64,000 nucleotides of DNA from Apiotrichum sp. Y4204 (lineage: Eukaryota; Basidiomycota; Tremellomycetes; Trichosporonales; Trichosporonaceae): positions 434,001-498,000 of the forward strand of contig JAMYHL010000016.1 in the NCBI GenBank assembly GCA_025531455.1, given 5' to 3'. The notes beneath the pieces are model-generated. The model saw only the letters and a program-made list of their open reading frames with translations. It was not told the origin of the DNA and did no database searches. Numbering within the stretch: position 1 is the first letter of the stretch; every line of letters begins with the position of its first letter. Shown here one piece after another: positions 45,026-56,593 of this stretch. Made by a program: the position numbers and the translations under genes.

Positions 45026-46072
45026 ATGTCACGGGCAAAAGTCCTCAACGGCAAACTGGCAGCGTCTGATAACGAGCAGGGTAAGGATTATTACTCACTT
45101 ACATGCATACTCACGATGCGTAGAGATGACACAAGTATGGCACAAGCTTGTGGACACGATACGCCTGCTCCCATCGGGGCGAACAGCGGATGACGATCGC
45201 AAGGCGCAGCTGAACGAAAAGGCGACTCTGGATGCCGCGCTCGACCAGCTGTCCTCGTTGCTGGACATGCGGAGAGGTGGGCGTGGACATACGCCCCGCG
45301 TATCTCCAGCACCTGGGACCGACGGAACCATGACCCCACCAAGCGGCGGGACAAAGCGCAAGCGGCGACCGAGCGTTGGCTTGGGAGGATCTCCCGCATC
45401 GTTGAACGGTAATGACCTGCTGTCTGCCAGCTCCATATATTCCAGCAGCGGACGGGGAGGCACACCGCTACGCGACGTCGCCAAGCGGCAACGACAGGGA
45501 GATACGAGCGACCAGCTCCCGCTCCGGGCAGGGCGCAAGGTCGCAGCACGACCAAAGTCGCATGGCGGCCCGCGGGGACGTGACGAGGAGGGCGAGGAGT
45601 GGATTCTGGCCAGTGTATCGCGCATGGTTGGTGGGGACAAGTATCGGTATGAAGTGCAGGATGCCGACGACGGCACGACGTGGGTCACGACCCTCAAGAG
45701 CATCATCCTCCTACCGGACGCAGACGCGCCGCCCTCGGTCTCGTCGCACCCGAGCAACCTCGAGGACTTTCCAAAGGGCGCCCAGGTCCTCGGCCTGTAC
45801 CCCGACACGACGAGTTTCTATCGCGCAACAGTGGTCAGCCCCCCGATTCCGGGTACGGGCATGGGCCGCGGCGTGAGGGGCGCGTCGGCGCGCGCCGAGC
45901 CAGGGGCCAAACCCGGCTTGTACCGTCTCTCGTTTGTGGACGACGGGGATAACATTAGCGACGTGGACAAGCATCTTGTCGTTGCGGTGAGTTGGATGTA
46001 GCTCTAAGACCAGCCTTTCTTCAGCTGCCATGGCGTTCTCCAGCTGACAGACAGTACCCAGGCGATCGCTAG
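45026..46072 (+). CDS. SGF29: SAGA-associated factor 29 (tandem Tudor)
   Basis: SAGA/ADA subunit whose tandem Tudor domain reads H3K4me2/3 and recruits Gcn5 acetylation. Exon 1 (MSRAKVLNGKLAASDNEQ) is joined across a 43-nt intron to EMTQVWHKLVDTIRLLPSGR, a helical N-terminal part that binds SAGA. A basic linker (about residues 90-190) follows. The SGF29 C-terminal domain has EEWILASVSRMVGGDKYRYE, VQDADDGTTWV, IILLPDADAPP, VLGLYPDTTSFYRATVVSPP and YRLSFVDDGDNISDVDKHLV; the Tyr/Phe residues in KYRYE and SFYRA fit the methyl-lysine cage. A strong GTGAGT donor (45988) and CAG acceptor (46024) suggest a last exon giving LPWRSPADRQYPGDR and a stop at 46072; without that splice the protein ends VAVSWM at 46001. 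About 330 residues. Confidence 0.9.
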
Positions 46073-46398
46073 AGGATATCTTGTACTTGTAGTTTCATCG
46101 AGAGCATCGCATCAGGGGTGTTGCAGTTACAGAGGTAATGAGCGGATGTATGCAGTTGATTGGGGCAGGAAGAATGGGCAGGGAACAGGATTTGATATCG
46201 CCAGTGTGGACCCCCAGATGCCGGGGCGCGACTGGGGATAGACTAGACCCGTTTTCCAAGACGTGTGTGGGTGTCCAACTCAATTCGATCGACGCCCTCA
46301 TGCTCAACGCAAGAGTCCAGCCCGACGGTCCACACTGATGAATATCCCATCCTGGCCCCCTCACTCTCCATCCTGTTGAACCAGATGCATATCATACA
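46073..46398. other. Convergent 3' region SGF29 / SEC59
   Basis: 326 bases between two stop codons. Nothing recognised. Confidence 0.5.
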
Positions 46399-49300
46399 CT
46401 ACACGCCGAGGAGCACGCCAACCGCCCAGCCATACACAGGAAGCACGAGGTTATCGTTCTGCGCGCTAACGGCCTCCATGAGGGTCACGAGCACGGTCGT
46501 GATCGTGAACGCAACGAGCGAAAAGCTGTCCACCGCACCGAAAAGCCACATTGCACTCGCGGCAGCGACGACCGACACAGTAAAGCCTGCGCTGCCCTCG
46601 ACGGTCTTGCCGCTCGCGGGAGACCAGCGCACGTAGCCCACCCTCCGTCCCACGATCGAGGCTATGGCGTCGCCTATCCCCAGGGAGAGGACGCCGAAGA
46701 AGGCCATGATTTCTGATGGGCTGCGGTTAGCTTTGGTGCGGTAATCCAGACTCACCCCTCGAACCAGAGAGGCGTCGCGCACCCGCTCAGAAGGTAGAAG
46801 TGCGAGAGGATGGCGGTGCCCGAGTCCTTGTGGTCGATAAACTCGTTGAGGAAGAGGTGCACGCTCGCGCCGAGCGGCCATAGCGCAAAGTAGCGCACAT
46901 ACTCGGCAAAGGTGAAGGCCGCAAAGGCTACGGAGAAGGACAGGTGCGTAAAAGCCGGATCAAATGCCATGCCGGGTATGAACATTGCGACGGCCAGCGC
47001 GTGGAAGGACTTGCGGCGCGCGTTCACCGACAGGGTCGGCATGCGCTGGTCGGCGGCGTCCATCATCTGCGTCGCGACCGCGGAAATACCGTCGTGGGCC
47101 GGCCCGGATGCGGTCGGGGGCGGAACAGTGCTTACTGAGCTGCTCGTGCTCGTGCTTCCCTCGCGCTCGCCACGCCCGGGAACGCGGTACCGCCGATGCC
47201 GCCGGGCACGGGAGAGCTGCCGTTGCCAAGCAGCAACAGAGAAGAGCGCGAGACCGCCCCAGTACGAGATGAGCGCCGGACGCGTCCACGCGTGTCGACC
47301 CTCGAGGAGGAACCGGAGGACCCAGAACCATGGATCGCGCCAGCCGAGGCACCACCGCGCCCATGTTCCGACCACGCCGACGACTACGAGGAGGGCGCCG
47401 GCGTAGAAGGCAAGTGCCAGCAAGCGGCGGTGAACTGGCTTCTCGTGTGGGAACCGTAGCTTGTGTACCGGACGCTGTGCAAGGTGCCGTGAGAGATACA
47501 GTAGGGGTGAGAGAAGAATGCCTGTCAGGAGGGAGCCTGGGATTAGGGCAAGCTGGAAAATTAGGAGGGGTGTCGGCAAGCGATACGTTTTGATGTAGGG
47601 GGTTGTGATGAGCGGGATCTGTTGTCAGTATCAGGACCACCGGTCTCCCCCACCTTCATACGAGTCATGTTGACGGTCTCCATGAAGAGCGCAGTCGCCG
47701 CGTGTGACACGATACCAAGCTCACCGAGAGTGAACCCCCGCCGTGCGAGGCGAACACAGACGTAGAGACAAAACTGGTAAAAGAGGGTGGCAATGATGAT
47801 ATCCGAGTGCGACATGTCTGATGTCAGAACTGTGCCTTCCTCCCGCACTCACCGCTCCACACGCCATAGTCAATGTATGCGGTTGCAATTTTGACAACAA
47901 CACAACAGGCGGTAACAAAGAAGGCGAACCCAATGACACTGAGGTTCCGCCGCCCCTCGCCGCGGCGCAGCCAGAACGTCCCGGGCAGAGTACGGTGTTC
48001 GCCCTCGTGCTCGGACACCGAGCCGCCAGTCGTGCCCGGCAGCGGGGCGTGAACAGGAGGTGGGGAAGCTGCGCGGGCGAGCTTGACCTCGTGGCGAACC
48101 GACCAAGTGAGCTGTACGAGGAGGACAAAGGAAAGAAGGGTGAAGAGCTGCACGAGGTTGCGACGTGAGATGGCGAGCGCGGAGAGCGCGCGAATCGCGT
48201 CGGTCACGCCGTGGGGGATGTTCTCGGACACGCGCCGGATTGGCGTTGTGGGGATGACTAGCGGCGGCTCGATGTACCATCCTGGAAGAGTTGCTGTATC
48301 TGGTTCAGCGACAAGTCGCTTGAGCGCCCCATTCAGCAACGCCGCAGCAGTGAGCGGGCAAAGGAGAAGGGCAAACAGGGCTCCGTCGTCAATGCAGTCG
48401 CTGCTGTCAGGTAATGTCCACAGAGCTTCACCTACCGGTATTCCCTCTCCTCGGTGCCCCAAATGCACCCTCGCCCGCCGACACCAGTAACAGCATCCTC
48501 GTCGTGGGCGAGGGCTATGATGGTGGGGCGCGGAGAGCCAGTCCTGTTCGACCCGCGGCGCCTGTCGCGAGAGTTGAGCGGCGGCCCGAAGCTCGGCGAT
48601 CCCCGCCGCCCCTGCGGCGCGGCCGTTGGTGATGACGGCGTGGGAACGACCTGGCGCACGCGGAGCGCAATGTACGCTATACTCAAAATGAGAAGTGTGG
48701 ACAATTCTGGCGTCAGCTCCTGCAAGAACACCTTTAGCTTACCGCCAACGAGGGCCCACTCATTCCAGCCGTATCCGAGCTGGAAGATACCGACCACCAC
48801 AGCGCCGAGCAGCAGAAAGTCCTCGCAGCGCTTGCGCGTGAGAATAAACGACAGCGGGCCAAGGTTACATCTCCACGGGAGGAGGGTGAGTTTGGCAGGG
48901 AGGGGATGACTGGTGACATCGGGCGGGAGGCGTTTCTGCGCAGTCCGTGCGCCCGGGGGAGGGGGCGTGTCTGAATGGCCGTGAACGTGCGTGTGGGGGT
49001 GATCGGGCCCTTCTCCCGAGTGCTGGGCGTCGGGCGGCGGGCGGCGGCGCAGCTCCACTTCCGTATCGTCCCCGTTGACAAACACGTAGCCGTCGCGGTC
49101 GCCGCGGTCGTCGAACCCGCTCAGGCCGACCTGGCTGCTCTCGTCGGCGGGATACTCGTTCTGCCGGCTTGATCGTGGCGGCGCGCCCGTGCCCGTCGAC
49201 ATCCGCCGGCTCGACATGCCCGCGATGCCTGTCGCCGAGGACGGGCGGGATAGCGTGCGTTTCCGCTCGCGCTTCAGTGCGGCCGCGACGAGCGCGCCGC

Positions 49301-49499
49301 CTTCCCGCCCAAGACTCCCGCCGCTGCCCGTCTGGTCCTCCTCAATGGCCGCACCTAGGCCAGAGGGGAAGAGGCGCGAGGCCGGTGAGCGCGGGGAGTG
49401 CGGCGGGCTCGGACTCGGCGACGACGAGGAGCGCGACACCGACCGCCGCTTGTGATGGTTGCTTGAGCCGCGGCGCGGCTTGCGGGTGGAGGTCGACAC
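46399..49499 (-). CDS. SEC59: Dolichol kinase Sec59, ER membrane, with long N-terminal extension
   Basis: CTP-dependent enzyme making dolichyl phosphate, the lipid carrier for N-glycosylation, O-mannosylation and GPI anchors. The C-terminal catalytic part is clear: RKSFHALAVAMFIPGMAFDP, FAAFTFAEYVRYFALWPLG, then EIMAFFGVLSLGIGDAIASI, VGRRVG and KTVEGSAGFTVSVVAAA. GDAxAS and the following KTxEG are the CTP-binding signatures. A dozen or so hydrophobic segments occur across the exons. The first about 170 residues (MSTSTRKPRRGSSNHHKRRS onward) are Ser/Pro/Arg-rich and disordered, and further low-complexity loops separate helices, so the protein approaches 920 residues against about 520 in yeast. 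At least five introns. The start at 49499 is the first ATG giving this open stretch; a shorter start is possible. Confidence 0.9.
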
Positions 49500-50320
49500 G
49501 GTGGATGGGAGAATGGAGGAGAGGGGGTGGTCAGAGGGCCGCGCCGGAGCGGGTGATTAGAGAATACGGTGGGAAGTCGGAGAGGGCGTTGATAATGGGT
49601 GAGATGATGAATGGCAATGTTGATGAACGCGGCGTGACCGAGAGCTGCTACGACATGACACCGAGGCACCGACGTGCCAGCCAGTCTTCGGTACTTCGGT
49701 TGTCGACGTCGACCGAGAGCTGGATTGACCAGCATACTTGTGCGGCTGGCCGAGTGGCGCAGCGCCAAAAAAGCCGGCGGCCGGACGCGCCTGGCGCGCT
49801 GGAAATGACGTAAATACATTCCCTGGTCCACACGATATTTATACTTTTCCGCGTCCACACGAGTGGGCTGTACGAGTTCTTGGCATGCATCAACGCTGGA
49901 ACTGTCAGAGTCATCCATGGAGGAGGAATCTCAAGCTTGCTGATATACTGAAGACACTTCTCTGACTGGCGGCAGCACCTGCTCGCTGTCGAAAGCGCGG
50001 TCTTGGACATAGGCGTCGCCACGGTCAACATCTCCGACTGGACAAGAGCTCAAGAACAACGTTCGGACCGCCCATACGGCCGACCGGTGACCGCGGCACC
50101 GCGGTTGGATAGCTGGCAGCCACAGATCGAATGTTACAGGGCGCTTTCCACAGCTCGGCAAATAGAATGTAGAGGGTGGAGCTTATCAGCAAGGTCTGTC
50201 AGGACGAGGCGTGGTCACAGCACGACGCGTCCACCACATCTGCGCCGCCCGCTGGAACTACCATTTGTGAATTGGGATTAAGTACATATGCACACTGCCG
50301 ACATGCTACGCTACTCCGCT
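49500..50320. other. Intergenic, SEC59 promoter and PCP1 3' flank
   Basis: 821 bases between two minus-strand genes. Contains a box-A-like string near 49747 without a tRNA fold. No coding signal. Confidence 0.5.
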
Positions 50321-51537
50321 CTACCACGGCCGCGGGCGCCAGATACCCCTGCGGACCATCATCGCCGCAGCGAGACCCGAAAGAATACCACCGACATGGC
50401 CCGCCGAGTCGGTCATGGATCCGCGGCGCACGAAGGTTCCGTACAGGTCCCACTGGTGTGTTAGCGACGTGCAAGCTAAAGAAACGTTAAAATAGCTTAC
50501 CGCAAAGATACCGCCGATGAGAAGCCATGCGGGCATAGGGACGACGAAGAAGAAAAGGAACTTCTGCGTCGGGAAGAGACCGGCGAAGAACGAGAGAGTA
50601 CCGTAGATTGCGCCAGACGCACCGTCCGATCCGATGGCGCGGTTGTTCGGGCGGTTGGCCTGGGCCATGAGCGAGGTGATTCCCGAGACGAGGCCGCTGC
50701 CAAGGTAGAGGCCGAGGAAGCCGGCAGTGCCGATGACGCTGATGTCAGAAGTGTGCCAAGTGAGTAAACTTATCGCTCCGACTCACCTAGCGACGGTGGG
50801 ACCGACAAAGTAGAGACCAAGACAGTTCATAAAGACGTGCGCCGTGTCCATGTGGGAGAACGCCGAGGTGATCAGGGTCCATCTGTAGCGTGAGCAATCC
50901 TGCAACTCCACTCGCGTGATCGCATTTTCAACTCACACTCGGCCCTCGCGTAGGTTGTACATGCTGTTGATAAAGTTCTTGTACATCCAGTTGTAGGTAG
51001 ACGGGTCACGGAAGCGTTTCTGCATGTCAGCTGCATCAAAAGCCCGTAGCTTACATAGTTGTTGATGGCGTACTGCCACACGAGGAAGATGGCGACGTTG
51101 ACACCGATGATCATGTAGACGATACGATTGGGATCAATCGCGTTGAGGCGCTGGCGGATACGCTCCGTAAAGCCCATCTTAGGCGGCGGCGGAGGAGGCT
51201 GCCACCCTCGACCCCCGCGGCCGTAGTACTGCGGCCGTGCGGCATTCGAGCGCGACGTGCTGAATGCGCGGCAGAAGAACGACCCGGTGAACGAGGACGG
51301 CGACCATGCCGAGCCTGCCGTGCGCCCGGCTACAAGTCGGGAGGAGGAGAGCGCCCCCGAAAGAAACTGCATCTTGGGCGTGGACGAGGTGAAGAAGGTC
51401 TGCGGGGCGAGGCTCGCGGAGGGGACGGAGATTGGCGCTGTTGGCGGACGGACGGCGGCGCTGAACTGCCGGACGAGGGCGCGCGGCGTCGGTTGCGCCA
51501 GCCGCGTCGCGAGGCCGGGGAAGAGTCGTAGTGACAT
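50321..51537 (-). CDS. PCP1: Mitochondrial rhomboid protease Pcp1/PARL-type
   Basis: Inner-membrane serine protease that in yeast processes Mgm1 and Ccp1. The N-terminus is an Arg/Ser/Ala presequence (MSLRLFPGLATRLAQPTPRA). It is followed by a Pro-rich linker and the first helix NRIVYMIIGVNVAIFLVWQY. Later exons give WMYKNFINSMYNLREGRV and WTLITSAFSHMDTAHVFMNC, the latter with the HxxxxHxxxN-type oxyanion motif. Next is the catalytic Ser in GSDGASGAIYGTLSFFAGLF and the catalytic His in DSAGHVGGILSGL. Five or so introns. About 330 residues. All rhomboid active-site elements are present, so it should be active. Divergent from ENP2. Confidence 0.93.
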
Positions 51538-51944
51538 GGCCGAGGACGCGAGTGTCTAGTCGGAGATGTCAAGAAGAGGCAGAGGATGTTGAGTGAAAGA
51601 AGGCCGTCGAAGTTACGAGAGGTGGAGTCGAGCTCGACGCGCGTGCTGCCTGCCGCTGCCGCCGCCCGAACGCAATGTGGGTTCAGCACCGAAATCCCAT
51701 GCTCCCACCGTGGGAATCTGTAAATGTGATGACTGTAGTGGCGCAATGGGGCCCCCCAGTGTGCCACGTGAGAATCAGAGGATTAGAATCAGATCCCGTT
51801 GTCGGTCTTCGCCACCACAAGAATTTCTGGTCCATGTCTCTGGTCAATTGAGAGCACCAAGAATCCATTTCTGCATTTCTAAATCGCGACCTCTACAACA
51901 ACCCTCCTCCCAACCCAAAAACATCGTACGGCACACTGGCCACG
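51538..51944. other. Divergent promoter PCP1 / ENP2
   Basis: 407 bases between divergent starts. No TATA box or further gene recognised. Confidence 0.5.
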
Positions 51945-54447
51945 ATGCCCGCGCCAACCACCTTTCCGAAGATCTACACGGTCAACGGCCCGTCGTCGAC
52001 GCAGTCGACGGTGTTGCCGCAGTGGCTGACGATCAAGTCGCGCGCCAAGCGTGTCGAGGGCACAAACGCGAAGAAGCGGACCAAGACGCAGCACCAGCTC
52101 GGGCAGCTCGAGCTCATACAGGATTTCAACTTCCCCATTTCCGCCATCAAGATCAAGACGACCGAGGATGGCCTGCATGCGATCGGCACGGGGACGTACA
52201 AGCCCATGATGAAGGTGTGGGATCTCGAGCAGCTTACAGAAAAGTTTCAGCGCACGACGGATGCTGAGAACGTCGACTTTTGCATGCTTTCCAACGACTG
52301 GACGAAGAGTATTCACCTCCAGCGCGACCGCTCGCTCCAGCTCCACACCCAGGGCGGCCTGCACCACACCATCCGCCTCCCGACGTACGGCCGTGCCCTC
52401 GGGTACCACTCGCCGTCGACCGACGCTCTCGTCGCATGTACCGGCACCGAGGTGTTCCGCTTTAATCTCGAGGAGGGGCGATACATGACGCCGCTGGAAG
52501 TCGCGCGCGGATGGGGCAACGGGATGGAGTCGGAGGTAGAGGGCGTCAACTGCCTCGATGTCAACCGGCGGCACGGACTGTGGAGCTTTGGCCTCGACGG
52601 AGCAGGGGGTGTCATCGAGTTCTGGGACCCGAGGTCGCGGACAGCATTGACGCGCCTGACGCTCCCGACTTCGTCTCTGCTCCCCGTCCAGCCGATGGAG
52701 GACTCGATATTCGCCACGCGCCAGAAGCTTTCCATCACCTCCCTCAAGTCCCATCCCACCGATGGACTGTCCCTCGCTGTTGGTACGTCTTCCGGCCACA
52801 CTCTCCTGTACGACATTCGTTCTCCGACTCCTTTTGCGGTCAAGGACCAGGGTTACGGCGAGCCTGTGCGCTGCATTGACTGGCTACGCGGTGGTGGCCA
52901 GTACGAGGACTCGGGCCGCGTCGTGAGCGCCGACTCGAAGGTCATCAAGGTGTGGGACAAGAACAACGTGAGTTTGATGGAGGAGTGTAATAGAAGATGC
53001 AGGAAGCTGACGGAAGCCCGCGACCAACCACCTCTCGCTGCACCCGCCGAACCCGCTCGTGGACCTGCACCCCGTCCCCGAGTCCGGTCTCATGTTTGTG
53101 GCATGCGATGCCTCGCCGCTATCCACCTACTACATCCCCGAGTTTGGCCCTGCCCCACGCTGGGCGTCGTACCTGGACTCCGTCACGGAGCGGATGGCCG
53201 AGGACTCGTCAGGCGCCGGCAAGGGTGCATACACCGACTACAAGTTTGTGGACCGCACCGAGCTCGAGACCCTCGGCCTCACGCACCTGGTCGGCACACC
53301 CGCACTCAAGCCGTACATGCACGGTTTCTTCCTCAAGCTCAAGCTGTACCAGACCGCGCGCCTCATCGCCAACCCGCAGTCGTACGCGGAGCACCGCGAG
53401 AAGGTCGTCTCGGAGCGCCTGGCCGCCAAGTCCGAGAGCCGTATCCGCGCCAAGCGCCAGCAGGTCAAGGTCAACAAAGGCCTGGCGGAGCGTCTGCGGA
53501 AGGAGGCGGAGCGCGAAGAGGCACTCGAGAAGCGCAAGGAGGAGCGGCGGAAGCGCAAGGCCGAGGAGGTCGGCGAGGAGGAGGAAGAGGAAGAGGAGGA
53601 GGTCGAGGGGGAGAAGAAGACCAAGGTGTCCAAGGCGTCGCTTCTTTCCGACCCGCGTTTCGCAGAGATGTTCAACAACCCCGACTTCGAGATCAACGAG
53701 GAAACAGACACGTTTGCGCGCCTCAACCCTGCGACCTCGAGCCAGACCGCCAACGGGCGTATGCGCACGGCCGTCGAGGAGGAGGAGGACGACAGCGACA
53801 AGTCGAGTTCGGATGGTTTCTCAGAGGACGAGGAGAGCGAGCAGGAGGAGCCGAGCGAAGCGAGCGAGGACGAGGAAGAATCCGAAGACGAGGAGCCCGA
53901 GGATTCCGCGTCGGGTGGCGAGGAGAGCGACGACGGGGGTGAGTTGACGGCTATTCTACGACAACTGACTCCAGATGTCATGCAGTACGACGCATCAAAA
54001 CTCCCTGCCGGTCGGGGACGCACGTTCCCGACATCGTCTGGCTCGCGGCCGCGCCTCGTGGTCGGCGGGCAGGGTGGGCCGTCGCGCGCCGAGACCTTTG
54101 GGCAGCGGCTGCACTCGTCGACAGCGGCCAGGGCAAAGGCGGCCGCTGCCGCCGCAGCCAAGCCGGACGGTGTGCTCGCGATGCGCAAGGCGGGCGACGG
54201 CGGCATGGAAATGTCGTACATCCCCCGCGCGACGGGCCGGGGAGAGGACGCGCTCGGCGCGGACGCCGAGGACGAGTACTCTGGCGGGTCGTACCGGCAC
54301 AAAAAGGACAAGGTGGAGCGCTTTGGTGCGGGGCTCGAGAAGGGGGGCAACGAAGAGGACGAGCTCGAGGGCGAAGGGCGCGACGGGCGGACCAGGCGGA
54401 GACACCCGGGGCGCAGCGCGAGCAAGAATGTCTTCCGGCGGAGGTAG
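51945..54447 (+). CDS. ENP2: Ribosome biogenesis factor Enp2 (NOL10)
   Basis: Nucleolar WD40 protein of the small-subunit processome (early 18S maturation). The N-terminus KIYTVNGPSSTQSTVLPQWL, TQHQLGQLELIQDFNFPISA and GTGTYKPMMKVWDLEQLTEK are family hallmarks, followed by a seven-bladed propeller with SDSKVIKVWDKNN-type repeats. A roughly 49-nt intron (about 52969-53017) joins to NPLVDLHPVPESGLMFVACD and YIPEFGPAPRWASYLDSVTE. The NUC153 motif SDPRFAEMFNNPDFEINEET lies near residue 560. The tail is coiled/acidic and ends with a basic RRHPGRSASKNVFRRR. A second, 36-nt in-frame intron is likely at 53939-53974. About 805 residues. Skipping the first intron would leave a frame that runs into low-complexity sequence, so the splice is required. 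Confidence 0.94.
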
Positions 54448-54549
54448 AGATCCATACGGCGCTAGTGCGATGTACTTTAGATGCACTGACGGCGGATATC
54501 ATGGCACTTATATACAACGAATCTATATGGGAATGGGCGGAAATCTCAT

Positions 54550-55514
54550 CTAGGTGTAGCGGCGGGGCATGCGGCGGAGGACACGCTTGGGCGTCTCGTG
54601 CCTCTCCTTCTCGGCACTCATCTCCATCGCGAATTGCCTCTCACGTTCAAGCCGCTCCTGGAAGCGCTGCACCGCGCCATCCTGGTCCGCCCACGCGGCC
54701 ATGACCCCGCGAAACACCCACCCGACGAGGAGCGCGTCAAACGCGAGATCGACGGCCGCCATCCACGCGTCGCGCGCCGCGAGCTCGGGGACAACCGGGA
54801 GGATGAGGTGCTCGCGTACCCTGTCGCCGAGGGTTATGGCCGCCGAGAAGAGGAGGAGGGAGAGGAAGCGGGGGCTGGGGCTGAATGTCAGAAGGTAATA
54901 ATAAAGAGATTAAAATAAAGAATAAAAATATAATAATAAATAAATAAAAAGTCACTCACTCGTCCGCACGCGGGGCGGTGTGCGCGATCCGCACACGTTC
55001 ACAGAGCGTGAGCAACCAGAGTGCGGCGAAGAAGCACTCGACTGGCGGGTTAGGCTGCTTTAATATGTTACCCACCATGACCGCGACTAAAGACCTGATT
55101 GATGAGAGGGATATGGGCGGTGTGGCTAGTACCAGACTTGGCGGGACTCTCTTCTGGGACAGCTCCTTTACGGGTTTTGCGCGTGTTCTTCGTCATTTCT
55201 CGCGCGAGGGCCTGGCGCGTTCGTTCTGCACGGGTGATGGCGGCGCGCGCGGCGGGGATGGCCGAGTTTGCGACCCACTCCTCGATAAGCGTGCGGGGCG
55301 GGGAGGGTGGAGAGGGCTGGAGCCGAGAGGAGGGGCTGTAGATGGCTTTGAAGGTGGAGAAGAGGGAAATGAGCATGCGGACAGGCAGGAGGGAGACCAA
55401 ATATGTCCCTGCCGCGAGGGGCGCGGAGAGGAAGCCGAGGGCGCGGGTCGTCTCCGGAAGTGGGTCGTCTACTACCTCGAAGAACGGCTCCCACCACGCT
55501 GTCGGGGCGTCCAT
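54550..55514 (-). CDS. Unrecognised multi-pass membrane protein
   Basis: Family not recognised. Three exons give about 285 residues. Exon 1 starts MDAPTAWWEPFFEVVDDPLP and has hydrophobic stretches (FLSAPLAAGTYLVSLLPVRM, LISLFSTFKAIY) and a basic region with SRGH at its end. A 34-nt intron (CCTAAC branch, CCAG acceptor) leads to exon 2, ECFFAALWLLTLCERVRIAH; exon 3 has RFLSLLLFSAAITLGDRV and FDALLVGWVFRGVMAAWADQ and a basic C-terminus RRMPRRYT. Four or five likely helices. Consistent splice phases and third-position bias support a real gene. An in-frame ATG at 55562 would add 16 residues. Intron 2 (54881-54959) is strikingly A/T-rich. Organelle membrane location is a guess. Confidence 0.7.
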
Positions 55515-56593
55515 GGCCGGGAAGGATGTGCTGAGTGGGCTGAGAGGGCAGGCGTAACGCATCGTGAGTGGGTTAGAGATTAAAGACAGTAGCCTACTTG
55601 TGAGGGAAGGTGAGGAAGATTAGCTATTGCTGGATGTTTATGTACGCCTGCGAAGGTCCGCGTTCACCATCACCACGGCCGCCCGGCGGTGGCGAGCACG
55701 AAGCTCATGTCAGTGGCGGTTTGGTGTCACTGAGGCGCGACAGAACGTCTGCTGGTGTGAACATCCGAGCGGCAGACAAGGTAACAATAAGGACTCGACG
55801 TGGGTGTCAGTCAGTCTCGCACTCGCACCGTCACCGGTCTCGTCGGGACGCAACTCGGCAGAGCTCTGAAGATTATTGTACTCTCGAGACACACGGGTTT
55901 CACGTTTCTCTTCGTTACTGCACAACAGAGAGATCATGAGTCAGAGTGACACTGCACAGCAGTTGCAGTAACAAAGAACAAATGCCCTGTTGATGGACGA
56001 CACTAGTAACTGTGTACCTTCTTTGCTTGGGGCACTTGTCGCTGTTCCGTACCTCCAACAATCAACGAGCGCCTTGAGCGCCTTCCCACACTCTCCTCCC
56101 CCATGCCCTGCACAGAAAGGCCTGTAACAGAAAGGCACATTGCATCACCAGGGGCGGGAGGAGGCACTTGCCGTCGGCGGCAGCGCGGCGAGTAGTGTCT
56201 GTCCGCAACTCCGTGTCCGTACTACCCGTGCCTGGGTCCCCCGCATGGCCTTGCAGGTGATCAGGTGACGTCTGCGGTGCAGCACCGTTGCCCTGCTTGC
56301 CATGTCCGCCGGAGTTGGCATCCGTCTCCATCCTGTCGGCGAGCGTTACGCCGTGTGCGGAGGAGCGACAGGCTGAGGCACTGTCCAGCTCTCTTGCATC
56401 ATGCATCGACGCCAATTCACATGGCAAACCCGAGTAAACTCTACTAGGTTTCTTGTTCCTTGATGCAGTTCCTCTGTACCTCTGTGGCGATGCTACGCCA
56501 AGACCATCAACAGCACTCCGCCCATGCATTCTATATAAGACCAGAGGCGGCAAGGCCTCGACGGAAGCCAACAACATCAGCAAAGCACCAAAC
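55515..56593. other. Divergent intergenic region
   Basis: 1,079 bases between divergent unrecognised genes. Holds a TATA box close to the right-hand gene. No other gene recognised. Confidence 0.5.
56532..56538 (+). promoter_or_regulatory. TATA box
   Basis: TATATAA, 56 bases from its start-codon-proximal end to the ATG at 56594, leaving room for a roughly 30-base leader. A consensus TATA box at this distance is rare in the window. Confidence 0.6.

Noticed and set aside
49743..49770. Second box-A-like string CTGGCCGAGTGGCGCAG
   Set aside because: No cloverleaf can be drawn with the following bases.
52969..53942. Unspliced continuation of the first ENP2 frame
   Set aside because: It becomes Arg/Gly/Pro-rich antifamily sequence, whereas splicing restores the NOL10 core and NUC153 motif.
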